From the NCBI GenBank assembly GCA_933207985.1, contig OW240917.1, forward strand, positions 96,290,356 through 96,354,355: 64,000 nucleotides of DNA, given 5' to 3'. Position numbers and translations under genes: made by a program. Each line of letters opens with the position of its first letter. Position 1 is the first letter of the stretch. The stretch comes from Pelobates cultripes. Its lineage: Eukaryota > Chordata > Amphibia > Anura > Pelobatidae. The notes beneath the pieces were generated by a model, which did no database searches, was not told the origin of the DNA, and worked only from the letters and a program-made list of their open reading frames with translations. This document shows, piece after piece, positions 10,879-25,469 of this stretch.

Positions 10879-13800
10879 ACTTTACTTGGGCAGTAAAGGT
10901 TTCCTATTGATGTGCAATGTCTGTGACTATCATATGACATTTCCTTGTCCTCTCCATGAAAATCTGTGCGTTATGGCTCCCCCCTCCATTTTCACCAGTT
11001 TTGAAGTAATGTACATGTCTTTTCCATGGCAACATCACAAATATTGATTTGTACATGATGACAAACTTGATAAGCACAATTCTATAAGAAATTGATTTTC
11101 TGGCAAATGAGCCTCACAATTTTCCATACATCAGAGCTTGTAGAAGACTTATGCAAGATTTTTGCTTACAATAAAAGTCTATGCTTTTGGTGAGCTATTT
11201 TTTGCTTGAGAAATATGAGGAAATCAGGCTCAGACTTTTCCAGGAAAAAACAATTGAAATAGGTCAGTAATCAGTCCATGAGTTTAAAACACTGCAATTA
11301 AACCCTTTGTATACTGCTGCAGGAAACATTATATGCAGAACCTTTTGGATTTATAATAAAGCAGGAAATGCAGATAAAACCCAAACTCCCTATCAGACTA
11401 TTATGAATGAGTGTATTATTAATAGTGTAGTGGTAATACTACTAATATTTGTTAAACATAAAACATTAAAAAACTAACATATGCTTAGCAAGTAAGTTAA
11501 ACGAAAAAAAACATCAAAATTTAATCGCAAAATACTTCTCAATTATATATATATATTTATTTTGATTTAAGTTCTATTTCCAAAAATTGCATGTTTCAGT
11601 AGATATCTTCTTTCTCAAATATTTGGTGTGATTTTCATAAGGATACTATCAACTTGTGTCTGCAGAGGAAAGCAAAAGGCTAACTTAATAATGATTTATT
11701 GATTTGCATTTTCATTCTACAAGAGGGGATTAAGCATGGAAGCTGCAATATTTTTTGGAAAAACAATACCATGTCTGCAGATGTTATTAAGAAGTTAAAA
11801 TGTACAGGATTTTTATGTTTGATTGTCTATACAATGGTCAGATCTTTTATCCAAATAACAATGGAAGTGGTTCATAGCTCAAAGAGATTACTGGTTTGGC
11901 TTTTTTAAAGTAGCAAAGCACAAACCAGTCAAAAATAAATAATGGTACTGTGCCGGTTTTCTACAGGATGTTTGGGATTTTTCAAAACTAAATAAAATCC
12001 TCTTTTCTTCGTAATTACAAGTAAAAAAAAATATATATATAATCACTGAGACAAATGGAGCTGATCACTCGATAGACATGTTTACGGCAGTGTTCCATGG
12101 TTACTTTTGTTAATGTACTAATGAGACATTGTAGCTCTATAGCCAACCTGGCATTAGCAGTTACAGTAAATTTACTGCAAGATCACTGCTGTTTGTAATT
12201 AGCTCTTCATTACACAATCAGGCTGATTTAGAGAATCTCTTCTATGATTTGCTCAGCAAATGAAGCAATATAATTACACTTCAGTTGAAATCAAGAAATT
12301 AAACTGCTGTTTGCAATTGACTAACTAAGTATTCTAGTAATGCTATGAGGCACCTCATACTACATAAACAAGGGGGTACAGTCAAAGTGCAAGCCTTTAT
12401 TTCATCTCTTCAAATTAAAGAACAATAATGTGTAAGAAATTGAGAATAGCATTACATTTTACTACCTTAATCACATTGACCTTCCTTCAAGAGATGAAAA
12501 ATATAGGGCAGAATCTGAAAACATGCAGACAATTTTACAAAGGAATATCATATAATGAGCACAAAAAAAAATAAAGACAAAAAATATACAATGATACTGC
12601 CATCAGTTTATTTAACAATAACGAAATGATAAAATAGAACTTTCATCACTTTGTAATCAAGCATTTCGAAAAAGAGAACATGTGTGAAATAATGTTGGGT
12701 CTATCAGTACAAAAGGTTTATCTTAGATCAAACCTGCAATATCTACTTTGAAAAACTGGTACTGCTTTTGATCCTGAAAACAGGAAAATACTAAAAGGTC
12801 TTGAAATTCAGTAATATAATTAAATCCAGAATCTTGCACAGGGTAATGGTGATTTCAAGTGAAAAAGAAAAACAGAAAGCCACTGATTAGATTCATTAGA
12901 ATTGTGATTCTAAAAAAAGCAGCCTGTCACCATGGAAACCATTTGCACTAGTCAGCACATTCTCTTATTGACTCCTCCCCTTTTTAATTTTGCTTCTCTT
13001 TTTGGAACAGGACACTCTAATAAATCTTTCCCATTGTCCTGATAGGAATAGCTATCCTGAACCAGAGTATAAATTAATCTGAGAGCTGGTTAGCTGATAG
13101 ATACAGCTATTAATCAGGTGAATATGCTATAGCACTACATTGATATTCACCAAACCCCAAACTGTAGTAAATTGAACATTGAGATAGCCTCACTGTGACC
13201 ACTTAGCACTTTTGTTTATATTTTACAATTCAGTTTTCAGTTTATTACAATTTGGCATTTAGCAAATATACTCCACAGCCTCAGATAACATCTTTGATAC
13301 TTTCAGCTAAAGTCATACACTTGTTCACGTGTATTGCTTTAACTCTACAACAGGGCAATACAGGAGTACAGAAATTGTTCAAAAATGTAGCCTGATCAGT
13401 AGTAGATATTATAAATGAGGATAACATTAGGTCTGGGTATGTAGTCTTTGAAATTTAAAGGTACATCAGCTCGGTGGACAAATTGCACATATACATCAGA
13501 CTGCGATGCAAAGATCGGAATTTGTGTAACAAAGTAGCCCAGTCCTGGTAAACACTAGACTCGTTGCAGATTTTCTATATTTCATGTAGCAATATAAGGA
13601 GTCCACTGCTGGAGTCGTACAACATGTTTGGCCTGTGTGATTGGAAATCCCTGGACTTGGAGAGCAAAACGAGTAACAGAAGCTTCATCTGGCAATGAGT
13701 ATTACCTTGAGTATGAACTGATTCAATTCCAAACTGCACCAGATTGTTTCCTGGCGGCCCCATTCTTGTGCTTACAATGTAAAATAGATTAAACTTCAGC

Positions 13801-14469
13801 TTTTGTCCATTTGATCAATTTTTCTCTGTTGGCATTTTTTATTTCTGGCTATTCTGGTTTGCAGTGAAAGTTTTAATAATTAAGCCAAGTGAAATGAACA
13901 AATGCTGAAGTCAGTGTTAATTTGTAATTGCAGGACAAAGTTGCCAAAAGTTATAGATAAGGAAATCTGTTCAGGATCATAGTACATTGCATTAGTCAAA
14001 CATTTAGACCAGTATACAATGATTCTGTGTAAAATTAAAGCCATGTTTTAAAAAGGGTTATCATTAGCGCCTTCACTACTGTGACAGACTTAGACCTAAT
14101 AGGACCCAGAAGTGATCCAAACCAGAGCTGGGTTCATAGCTCTTTATTTGTGAGTGCATATATATTAAAATTGGGATTTAATATTTTGCTTTGTATCCAA
14201 TACACTATGTTTGATTATTAGTTTTTATAGATACCCATGTATACCCCGATACATAAAAAAAGGCGAACCTTTATCTGAACCTAAACAGGTGATTCATTTA
14301 TTTCATCTGTATTTGTAAAAGTGCTACATTCTTTCTTTTGTTTTGCATTTTCTGTTATGGTGTTATTGTAAGGAAACACTTGAATGTATAGCAGCTAATT
14401 GAAATTGATCATATATTGGTATATCAAATTTGAAACAAATAAGCGCTGGTTTCTAATCATTCCTTTTTT
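10879..14469. other. Repeat-poor intron
   Basis: No exon was recognised on either strand. The block 12050-12360 lacks repeat signatures and is rich in homeodomain-like TAATTA/TAATTG words; it could be a conserved non-coding element but nothing in one sequence can prove it. Confidence 0.35.
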
Positions 14470-15310
14470 TGCACTGTGACAGACCGCCCACTCAACTAGG
14501 ACTTGTACATGGCTCCCAAACACCACCACCCACTAAAGGAACTATAATCACTCACCTTTACCCCTCCAAACAATACCTTTCAGCCCAGCACCCTTTCCAG
14601 TGGCACATGAGACATCAGAGATGAGGAAGGAAGTCAGAGAGGCAGGATGCTCCTGACCAATCTATAAACACTCTTCTTTGAGGGCACTCTCGGTCCCAAG
14701 GTCACCAAACAGGGTACTATTTTTAGGGGTGACCGAGGAGGAGGTGAGACATCGAATGATACCAAGGACTTGAGGGAGCTCCATGTACAAATGGAAATCA
14801 CTATTGTTAAAGGTGATCTGGACTCCCTACCTAGCACTTTGGGAATTTGTGCCTTAACGGAGGATGCTTATGGCCCGGTCAAAACTTTACATCCATACTA
14901 TTTGGGCTAGGTACCTCCAATCCAAGACTTTTTGGACAATATGGGGGCTTTGGGAAGAGCTAACCTGGGGTGACATTAGTTTGTGGATGTGGGCTCAAGG
15001 ACTTATGTTTTTGAGAAAAATTGTGATATGGTGCCTTAGGGGCCTGGCCACTAGTAAAGTTAACTAGTCAGATACAGACAGCAAGGTGCCAGTTGTGAAA
15101 TACCATTGTTCTCCTGAGAATCCCCAGTTAGGGACCCGGGTATATACTCAGAACAGTAAAGCTGTTTATTGGTCACCCTTACATTAAGCCCTGGTTAATG
15201 CTTAGGGAATAGGCTATAATCCCTTTAGGGCTATTCACTAAAGGGGGGATATCCTTGGTGGTGATAACCAGAGTACCTGTGGTTAGGCTACCACAACTAC
15301 CAAAACCATG
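14470..15310. repeat. Unclassified GC-richer interspersed repeat
   Basis: Base composition changes sharply from the AT-rich surroundings. The wording (GTGACAGACCGCCC near 14478; CTCCCAAACACCACC) is like frog LTR-element material, and short ORFs on both strands are broken. I could not identify a protein family or ends, so the class is open. Confidence 0.35.
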
Positions 15311-16980
15311 AATACATGGGTTTTACTTCCAATCACTTTTCAAATTAAAATTTAGTCCATAAAACATCACTTGCCTTGGTTGCAACCTCGTAAAGGAACA
15401 CATTTTCTCTGCCAGAATGCTATTTCATCAATTTAATGTCTGCAAATATCTGGCAAATGATAGCCTCTCCACTCCTTCTACACAATAAACACATCTTTGG
15501 AGATCATACCATTCCTACAGTCAAGGAAGGGGGTAAGTTAAAGGTATCTCATATATGCCTCACATAGTTCTTAGCATTACAGAGATCACTATAAAACCTT
15601 TTAAATAAATTTAAACAAATATATGATTTAACTGATTTAAAAATACCTACAGATATATTTACCATTTTTATTTTGCTATTTTCCCACATTTACTGTGTGT
15701 GAAAAAAATATATTTTATATAGTTTTATACTAACATTTCAGACCTTGTGTATGAAAGATAAAGGATAATGTACACTGTCAAAAGCTTGTTAATTCCCCAA
15801 TATTTGTACTAAAGATAATTGAATAAATATTATATGTAATTATAAATAATATATGTAAATGTTGAAATAAAATATATTTTATATATTTATTAATGTTGAT
15901 ACTTTTCTCTTCAATTCTACACAGTATGATTAGATTATTATTGCTATTATTATTATACCGCTGGTTATACAATGTGCAGCTATAATATCTAGAGTTGTTT
16001 TATTTTTAAACAGAGCATTCCAATTTCTCTGAAAATACTTGCTGATTTTTTTGCTGGTGTGAGTTGTTTTTAGCATCGATCTTGTGCAGTTGCTGACAAC
16101 AGCTACCACTAAACAAAACTAAACAATTTGATAGAATCACTCTCAAATTTAACCCACATACACTAGAAAGACTTTGCATGCACAGTAAGTTACTCTTTTA
16201 TCATACACATAAACATGTATTTGCACAATGTGATCATGATAAACACACAAGCAAACAGCAGATCAGTTAAACTTGATTGTGAAGGAGTTCAACATAAAAC
16301 CTTTAATGGATTCATTATGTAGGATAAAAGGAATTGAAACTGTTGAGGGGCTGATACCTCAAATTAAATAGACTGAAGCTCAGTCGTAAGCATAAAACCA
16401 AAGTTGTTATAGCTATTTATTCTCTCTCATCTCTACATTCAATCATGTAGAATTTAATATGTGCCTTTTAATATCTGGGTCAGAAATTCATGGTTAGTAT
16501 ATACATTTGGATCCACTCAGACTTAAAGTATATTGTATAATATGTTCTTTATATTTTATATCCACACCTCTTTTTTTGTTTATGTGTTATAAAAAAGTGG
16601 ATGTAGCACAATATTTAAACATACAGCTTAAAGCTTAAATCATGGCTGCACGTAGATTTTATCAACGATGAAGGTAATGTACATGGACAATAGCAGACAG
16701 ATTTTGAAAAGATATGCTTGAAACCAGCATCCTCCACAAAATGTATTTTTATGCTTTATTCAAATATGTAGGAACATACCAACCCTAAAACACATCCATT
16801 CATACAAAAATGTGAAGGAGAATTTAATAAACAACTCACATAACTAATTTGGGGAACCATGATTTGAGCACATAAATTGCTTACATTGTGTGTAACTCAC
16901 ATGGGATTGTCTTGAAAAATCTTATACATGTGGTATCTTGTACTTGTACACCTCACTAGACTTAGATCAGGTATATCGAC
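15311..16980. other. AT-rich intron
   Basis: Nothing beyond AT-rich low complexity (for example 15600-15960) was seen. Confidence 0.4.
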
Positions 16981-16989
16981 CAACTGTTG

Positions 16990-17935
16990 AAGATGCCTCT
17001 CACATACGGGAACCATGTTGCATGTATGGTGGTCCTGCCCAAAGCCGACAGGCTACTGAAATGCTATTGCTAACACCGTAATATTATGTACAGGTGTTTC
17101 CCGCACGCATTTTCCGAAGGGCTACCTACTAGAATACTTCCCCTGAAATTAGTAAAGGCAATTAGATACTTGATAATAATAATAATATAACTATATAATA
17201 ATAGCCATGCTGGTGGTGATTGGTAGAAATTGGCTGAATGAATCTGCTCCACCTCTTAAAGTCTGTATTCAAATACTTGAGTACACTAAAAATTACAAAT
17301 GCATGGTTAGATGGGCTGAGCCATATCAAACCTTTTGGAAAATGGCATGGGATAATTGGTACTCACATCAGAAGGCCCCCCCGAAACCAATCACACTAAA
17401 CAAGATGCAGTAAAGATCGGACAGCTGTGCCCATAAAAGGGATTAATGTTGTAATATTGATGCAAAAGTGTGACAAAATGTTTCAATTTTATGACCATAT
17501 TGAAAATGCAGAAAATGTGAAGTGAACCGAGGATCTACCTTATTTTGTATAATTCCAAGTGAATAGTAACTCGGAAGACATGCCTCAGGGGAAACGCTAT
17601 GCAGTACTTATACAATACTTAAGTATGCAATACCTATGAATGTGAATTGATGTGCTTAACATAGAAAGTTGTATTGTGGGAGTGCTCTCCCTCCCACCCC
17701 TTCTCTCGCTTGGACCTAACCCCAATTTCTCTTCTCTTTTTCTTAATTCTTTTCTCATTCATTTTATACTCTAATTATTAGAATGTTCACCAAATTGTCA
17801 GTCACACTGGCCTTAATTTTATTCGGGATACAGTACATGATTTACCTTCTGGCAACTAATGTAACTGTAATATTGGTTAGAATTGGTTATACTTTGGAAT
17901 CACATTACCATTTTAAATAAATACCTGTAACTTCA
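16990..17935 (+). pseudogene. L1/Tx1-type LINE ORF2 C-terminus and 3' UTR
   Basis: The plus strand encodes GTMLHVWWSCPK near 17011-17046, the conserved zinc-knuckle-like segment near the end of L1/Tx1 ORF2. After a microsatellite-like (ATA)n interruption it encodes RWAEPYQTFWKMAWDNWY (about 17308-17360), the usual C-terminal wording. The following pyrimidine-rich stretch (17690-17760) and AATAAATA at 17917 fit an L1 3' UTR. Frames are broken, so this is a dead 5'-truncated copy. Confidence 0.75.
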
Positions 17936-18165
17936 GTATGCACTGGTTTAGAAATCTTTAAAATGTAAAAAAAAAAGCTGTGTCATGTGGGTGCTACAAT
18001 GTATGGGAAATAGTGTTCAACATTTTATTATATACCACAGAGATACTAATTTTTGTTTGTGCTTTTTATTATTACAAAAAAGTTATTAAAGTAAGTATAC
18101 CAATAGGTACAATTTTATGAAGCATCCTAAATATGTAGCAGAGAACAGAAGGTTACGTTATGTTT

Positions 18166-18378
18166 AAAGGCGCAGTCTAGGCACCATAACCAATACATGT
18201 TTCACTGCTTTAGATATATCAATTTAATCCATATCTTAATGCTGTCACTGGCTGAGTGGGTCATCTGACCTAGACAGCCAATGAGTGAATGGCTCAAAAT
18301 CATTTTGATCATGAACCCACGCATGGTTTCTGCAACATACATAATCATACAGTGGTTATGGTGCATTGACTACTCTTA
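18166..18378. mobile_element. MITE of the AAAGG...CCTTT hairpin type
   Basis: The left end reads AAAGGCGCAGTCTAGGCACC with ATAACCA following; the right end carries TGGTTATGGTGCATTGACTA, a decayed inverted copy. It is an older relative of the 5503-5996 element. Confidence 0.6.
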
Positions 18379-20814
18379 AAATTATATACATTTATGTCAA
18401 ACCAATTTATATAAAACTCATTAGAAATACTTTGCATAAGAAAAGCTATTAAACACAGACTAATATACTTCTACATGGTTTTATTCACAAACGTGCAAGT
18501 ATGTGTAAGTACATGTTTATAAGCATTTAGACATCTATTTAATATAGAAAAAAAAACACTTATATAACACTGATTGCATCAGGGGTGTAACTAGAATCCA
18601 CATGGCTCTGGTGAAAAGATTCAATGAAGAACAAGGTTTGTGAATTTCTTCTGATGCTCAGACAGCTTACAGAGGGATGAGCATGGTAGAGAATGTACAG
18701 AACATATTTATATCTTAAAATATGCATCTATTGTGCTGCTATCTGTGCTTCTGGTTTAGGTTGGTTAATTTTATTAATTTATAGTGTTTCATAAAGATAG
18801 AATATTTAGAAAAAGCTCATGAACTATATAAGAAAAAATAAGAAATACATGTATCTCATGTAGGACCACATTTTAGCAATATGTGATAAAGGTCAGAGTT
18901 TCTGTCACTAGGTCCTGCTATATCCAATCATCCATCACTTGCCCCTAACTTAGTACTCTGTAGCATTCCTAAGAGTTTATGAGGGATGTGGTTCCTGTCA
19001 TGTGAAACTGATAAAGAAAGTTGTTTGTAGTAAGGAAGGAGTGCATCAGGTAGATATAATTTATGAAAGCAACACTGTCACCCCAAGTTTACATTCCTCC
19101 AATTGTTTCTTCTTCTATTCCTCTTTCGGAATCTGTTCTTTTTTCCTTTTTGATCTTTTTCTCATAAAATACATAAAACAGAGTAGAGACTACTTTGTCT
19201 TATGGCACTTAAGGCAAGTCCTGTTGCATCCATCCTCTAGATTCTAGGAATCTTTCTTCAGTCTTTCCCAAGACCTCATGGATGCCCAGTACAATTGCAT
19301 TTTCTTTCAATTTCCTGGGCATGTATGAGAAGTGGTCATAGTGGTTTCCATAGCAACAGATAGTGGTGTCACTCTACTAGCGAGACTTAGAGTGTAGTGA
19401 GGAGAAATGCTAAAATGAAGACAGGGAGTAAACGACACTGCCAGGATCCCTAGGATAGCAGAAGCTTTTACACAAGAAACATTGCCACAAACTAGCAACA
19501 AAAATATAAAATAAAAATGTAAAAACAGGTGAAATATAATTTAAAAAAAAAAAAATACATGGAAGGACAATTAGGGCTCGTGACAGAGACACTATAAGTA
19601 TTATTTTGCAAGTAGCACAAATATAAGTGGATACATAACTTTGTGGTTGTTTGAAAAAACACTCTACAAGTGACAATGACACGTTGCGTAAAATTAAAAA
19701 AAAATATGTTTTTCGAGATTCCCTTTCAAAATTTGCCTGGGCAAGCTAACTGAGTTTATTCGTTGAAATCAGAGAGATCTGTAAGTGAAACAAATCGTGG
19801 TTTACTTCACTTATCCCTGTAAAATCAAATGTGGTTTACTCCCTCTAAAATAAAACCACTTCAATTAGCATATTGATGAAGCAGAAATCAATTGTAATTG
19901 AACAACAGCTTCATCCAGATATTTATCATACATTTCACAATGTGTAAAGAAAGAATTGCTTTAGAGTAGTGCGTACAGCTAGAATGTTCTTTTAAATACA
20001 TTACTGTGAATATCTTTGTATAATATAAATATTAACAATTACTAAATGCTTGATTTAATGGATTTATATGTTATCAAATGATTAGAGGGCTCACAAGTAG
20101 AGAATAAATTAGTAGTCAATGTAGATATAATCCTTGAGCTTCATAGTCAAACCACTAACCCCTGCAGAGAACATGTGCCAACTTAATTAAGGCATGATCA
20201 TTTGATAGCTAAGATTTTATGAAGAATGAAATTGCAGCCAGGAAATAGGTAGTTAGTTTTCTGCAAACACAGCATGTTGGGTTATATGCTATTAACGCTA
20301 TTAACATATGCTGATACATACAATATATATCAATAGACAGCTTTTCTTGTTAAGGGACAAAGATCTGGGTTCCATTATTTATGGTTCATATATTATTTAC
20401 TGTAACATCAATAAGAATGTGGAGACTAACTCAGGGCAGACAGTTTATGCACTCCTTATGTTAAAAGCAGAAAGAAAGCTCATAGTTTGAATGTAAATTA
20501 GAGAAGGTAGCATACCTATCCCCAAAAACTGTATAATTCTTAGTTATCAAAAGATTTAGTTGTCATAGAATGCCCTTCTTAGGGTATTATTTTAGCATTT
20601 AAACAAAAAAGTTGTTGTTCTTAATTTGCTATTTCTTTATAAAGCAAAATTGCTAACCTATTATATCAAAACTCACCATTGCTTAATGGTCTATATGCAA
20701 AGTTTAAGTTACACTAAACTTACTTAAATGGTTCCTGTGCCCCATCATGCAACATTATTTTTTTTAAACTGGATTGTTACATAAGAGAGAAAATTGATAT
20801 TAAGACACATATCC
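18379..20814. other. AT-rich intron
   Basis: No exon or bounded repeat was supported. Short ORFs near 19307-19682 are compositional. Confidence 0.35.
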
Positions 20815-21070
20815 CATACATACTTCACATGCGTCCCATTTAGGAGATGTAGTCCCTATTTTGGACCAAAATCCCTCCGTCCATTATTCTATCCTAACGT
20901 GCCTCTTCTCTAGGAGCCCCATGTTGTTACTATGCTTTAATGTATATCCTCTGTCCGTACTCCCACATCTGATGCTCGCCTCCAAGACTTCCCCAGGGCT
21001 GCACCTTTTCTGTGGAACTCCCTTCACGTCTCTGTTAGACTTTCATCCAGTCTCTACTCTTTCCTTTTTT
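20815..21070 (+). mobile_element. LINE RT C-terminal fragment (same family as 6271-7550)
   Basis: The plus strand at 20950-21060 encodes SVLPHLMLASKTSPGL followed by a GTPF..LLDFHPVSTLS-like run, matching the end of the RT in the 6271-7550 copy (SVRTPTSDARLQDFS). The upstream part (20815-20940) is another repeat-like stretch I cannot place. The fragment has no catalytic motif. Confidence 0.6.
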
Positions 21071-22779
21071 TTTTTGTGTGTGTAAATCTATCTTGCAATA
21101 AAGAAGACATCTCCAAAACAAAAAAGAAAATAGTCATTACCTTTACCATTACCTTTAAAAATGTTTCAAGAATTTTGAAAGTCTGTTTATATTCCTATTT
21201 CTATGTTCATCTAGAACACATTTATACTGTCCTTATGTGTTTTATTGTTTATATCGCAAAATACCAGTAAAAACAAAGCAAAGTGACTCAGATTCTAAAG
21301 ATGTGTACATCATTCCAGAGTGTGACATGACTTACCTGCATCTTTCACTTCTATATTATTCATGAACCAATGCATGCTTGCAATCATTTTCACAAATTTC
21401 CAATACAAAAGTAACTTTGTGAAAAAACAAAACAAAGTAGAAAAATAATAACACTGTATTAATGTACTACACTATATAAACTCATGAGTTAAAATGAAAA
21501 AAAAATGTTTAGTTGATTAAAACAATGATGTTTCAATGTTTCTGTGTTTATGATTCTATTAGTGTTGATATCCTGACTGTTTTATGTTATGTAAAATCAT
21601 TTTGGAACCTTATTACATCTGGGTGTAGACAATGGATTTGGAAATGTGACTGCAGGAGATACGGTAACACAGTACAGAAAATAATTTGATGCGCTGCATG
21701 CGTTTGCTAAAATATTAATTATATACAAATCTGGTACCTCGTTGCAAATCACTTACATTACCTGAAAATATAAAACACATTGTTATTGCTGAATGGAATT
21801 CTAATTTCACATAAATAAAACAATAAAGGAAACTTCAATTGTTTCCTGTAATGATGTTTAATTTGTCTTTATAAATATATTGCAATTATATTTCTATTAG
21901 ACAGATGCAATATCAGTGTGTGACTGGTTAAATATAAACAATCATAAATACATTTCAGCTGGTTAAATGAATATGAAAGTGGCTATGTTATAATACTAAA
22001 AGAGCTTGCATTTTGTAATGGGCATAAATCACAACTTGTTTAAGTCCATTATATTTACATGTTTTATGTGGTTTATATTCATAGTAAATATATCAAAGTA
22101 AAATACACCTGAAGCTGTAGGACAACAGCACGGGCAAAAGTGGGTGATTTGTTATAATAGTAGTTAGATTTGGGTAGTGTAGCTTCAGAGGTCCCTAATT
22201 TATGTTTTATTAAAATGATCACTTCTTATTGGTGTCATATTAATCTACAAAAGTTTTTAGAGGCAACAAAATATTACAATATAGGCTTACTATATTTATT
22301 ATAGAAAATATATTGTTGCCTGCTTCTATAGATTAAACCAAAAATTAATGATACATTCTGATAGACCAGCCATTGCAACCAAAGGGTTTACATACTTTTA
22401 TCCAATAGAAAGGACCCGAGATGTCCTGTAGAAAAGCCTTCCTGGATGCTAAAGAGAATGTTAGATATATTTATCTGGCATCCACTATCTTTATAACCAC
22501 TATTTTCCAGTTTCACTCAGTTTTCAGCTCCTGGCATCTAACTGGTGTATAATATACAAATAGCGATGAAAGAGCCCCTAGACTGGAGATTCTCAATAAA
22601 TATTTTCCACTATAAGCATATGTGAAAAGATGCCACTATGTATGATGACTGATGGAAAATGCCATGAAGCAGCTGGTGGATGTTGTTTGAAGCTTGGCCT
22701 TTTGAATATGTACAAAATGTTATTTTTATGAAAAAACTAAAAAATGAAAGTGCCATCCCAAACTGTCACATTTGCTGAT
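21071..22779. other. AT-rich intron
   Basis: No gene or repeat element could be supported here. Confidence 0.4.
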
Positions 22780-23150
22780 GGTACTCACCTGTCCCAGGGC
22801 ACCCACGATACCCTAGAGGTTAGTTTGCAGCAGTCGTAGTGCCTGTGACTACAACACCCCAGTCGGCATCCACTGATCATCATTTTGTGATCAGGGATGT
22901 CACAAGTATTTTGTTCTGGCATTCCAAGATGGCGGCTGCTGCAGAGTAGTCTGGTCTGCAGGTTAGAGGTTTCAGGAGGCATGTCTGAGGGCTCTGAGGC
23001 CAGACGATCATGTATCTAAGATGGGGCTGAGTCATATTGACCTCAGGTAATCCATCCCACAGCTGAGACAAGGTTATAAGCAGAGCACACCTTTCAATCA
23101 ATGCTTCGTTGTTTTGTTGCCTGCCTCAGAACTCCTAGCCTTAACTCAGT
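22780..23150. repeat. Unclassified GC-richer repeat island
   Basis: A sharp rise in GC and CpG content, with CCAAGATGGCGGC at 22924 (a YY1-like site as found in some retroelement promoters). Neither ends nor coding motifs were found. It could be an old LTR. Confidence 0.35.
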
Positions 23151-24492
23151 TACACAATAAGCCCAGAATGTTTAATGAGATGTATCCACAACTGTCTGAC
23201 TAATTTAGTGTATAGGGAAGAGTAATTATTATATGTATAGTTAGAATTCACTCAAACTCAGATATTTTGAAGTACTACTGGATGTGCCTTTTCTGAACAA
23301 ATATGTCTACTGTTTATATTATATGACTTTTATTCTGTACTTTGTCTGTCTGTCTGACTGTCTGTATATCCATGTTCATAAAAGTACACAAATTGAGTGT
23401 TAACTGTGTAAATATACAATTCTCATACCTTACAGGTGAAATAAGGATTTGTATCTACTCTTAAAACTATCATATCAAGAAAATGTTTTTAAGTAAGGTT
23501 GGATTATATCACAGGCGTTTTTCTCACTACATCAGATGCTTTGATTTTGTGCACACTTGAACAACATGATAAACTTGCAAAAGATTTTACTTTGTCCTTC
23601 TTGTTAAACCCCTTAAAAATGAAAAATGAGCCACTTTGCATTCCTTTGATTTGCTATAACTTAATCCCTGCTTTGTAATCACTTTCTTCCTCTAACAAAA
23701 CTGCAAGATCTGATTTGTAGGTCATTATTATTAGTTATACAAAATCCTCTTTCTTCTCAAATTCAAGCACTTCCATTATTCATTGAGGAATTAAATAAAT
23801 GATATCTAGACACTTTTGTCTTTCATTATACTGATAGCCACTTCCCTGAGAAACACTGATAAGCTAAGTTCGCTCGCTAAGTTGCCACTTCAGAGAACAT
23901 AACTATTACCTTGGCATTTTAATGTCAAGGGAAATGTTTTGTTAACTGACTCTAAAGTATAAAAATTAAACACAGTTTCTTGATCAAGCCAAACTGTTTT
24001 ATTTTTGGCTTGTAGCAGTCCTCTAATTTACCAATATATGAGCTACTAAAAGGGAGCATTTAAAAAGGTAGCAAATAAAGTAGGTGTGTAAAATTCCTGG
24101 ATGAAACTTGATTGTATGCATAAAACCACAAATAAATGAAGGCAACTAACATTTTTGGTAGAGGTTAGCCATAAAGTATTTTTTAACAATAGTTTCTGTA
24201 ACATATTTTGAATTCAATTACGTCTTTTTAACATTTAGTCCCAGCATACCACATTTTGCAATTGGTAATTTTAAACCAGGAATTCTCTCTTTTCAATATG
24301 TGCCTTATTATGTCCAGTGACATGTGAGATATTTTCACTAAAGCATTAATCTATTTTGAGGTATTTTTATCGCTCCTAGTTGTGTAGAACATTTCCCATT
24401 TTTAACAGAAATATAATATTTTGTTATTTATACATATATGGTAGATATAGAAAACCATTTATGTGCTTTAAAACATATATGATGCACAGATG
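23151..24492. other. AT-rich intron
   Basis: Only a short CTGT-rich run (23341-23365) and a half MITE-like end at 23606 (TTAAACCCCTTAA) stand out. Confidence 0.35.
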
Positions 24493-25338
24493 CTGTGGCT
24501 TAAGTGACCTCGCCACTGGTTCTTGGAGAAGCCTGCTGGCCAGCCTCTTACTCTGTGACTATAGCCCCTGCAATAGACCTGGCTAAAATTATTTGAAAAG
24601 GCTCTGTTCATGTGAGTTATGTACTTTTGTACTCCAGACAGAGAGACCGACCGTTAGCCCTGATTCCCTGGAACTGTTTTGGGCATAGGACCATGTGCAC
24701 GGTCGGTCAAAAATAAGACTTCCAGGAAATTCCTGATCCCTAAACTGATCTGAGTGATTTTTGGATATATTGGTCACCCAGATTTGGGGTGTTTTAAAAA
24801 GTATGTTTTTTTTCTGTGCTTGGAGATAATTGAATTAGAATTAGTACAGTTACTGATCCAATTATCTACCAGGCAGAGGGGAGGGATTGTGTGCTATGTG
24901 TGGGAGTGCCTTACATTGTAAATGTGTTATTATTGGTTTGTAAGTTTGTGTCCCTGTCCCCAACAAGGTCCATGTGGGAGTACCCCTTGCATGGGGACTT
25001 GCATAAAAGGCCAGTGTGGCTATCATTAAACCAGTCTTACTTCACCCTCAACACAGGGTCTTGTCTCTTGTTGTAGGGAACTGCTATACAGCTATCACTA
25101 CTAGCTCTTGTAAGAGCTCCACAGCTGTACTCTCTTGGAGGAGAGGTTCACCCACTTGAAGTTGGATCCTGGTCTTGGGTCATGGTGGGTGGAGAACTGC
25201 GAGACCCCAACCAAGCTGCGATGGTTCATAGGGTCAACAGTGCTTATAGTGTCCGGTGTGGTGCTTATAGTCCTTAGCATCAGCTGGGGAGCATCGATTG
25301 ACAGAGGCACCAGATCAGGGTGCCAGGCGGTTTGTCAC
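24493..25338 (+). mobile_element. Solo LTR-like unit
   Basis: The unit begins TGTGGCTTAAGTGACC and ends GTTTGTCACA, so it has TG...CA ends with short inverted termini. Internally it has a promoter-like CATAAAAGG at 25003 followed by a possible ATTAAA poly(A) signal at 25025, the order found in retrotransposon LTRs. No gag or pol is adjacent, suggesting a solo LTR. No clear target duplication was seen, so the exact ends are uncertain. Confidence 0.55.
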
Positions 25339-25469
25339 AGATTAGGAATATATAAACATATAAACAGCACTAAAATTAACCAATACTATAAACAGGAATA
25401 GTGTGAGACAGAAGACCTAAAGACGGGGTTCCCTCCAAGTCCTATAAACAAGGATGGTACAAAAGACAA

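Noticed and set aside
24380..25401. Several frames of 60-88 codons in the LTR-like unit
   Set aside because: They overlap on both strands, have no gag or pol motifs and fit a non-coding LTR.
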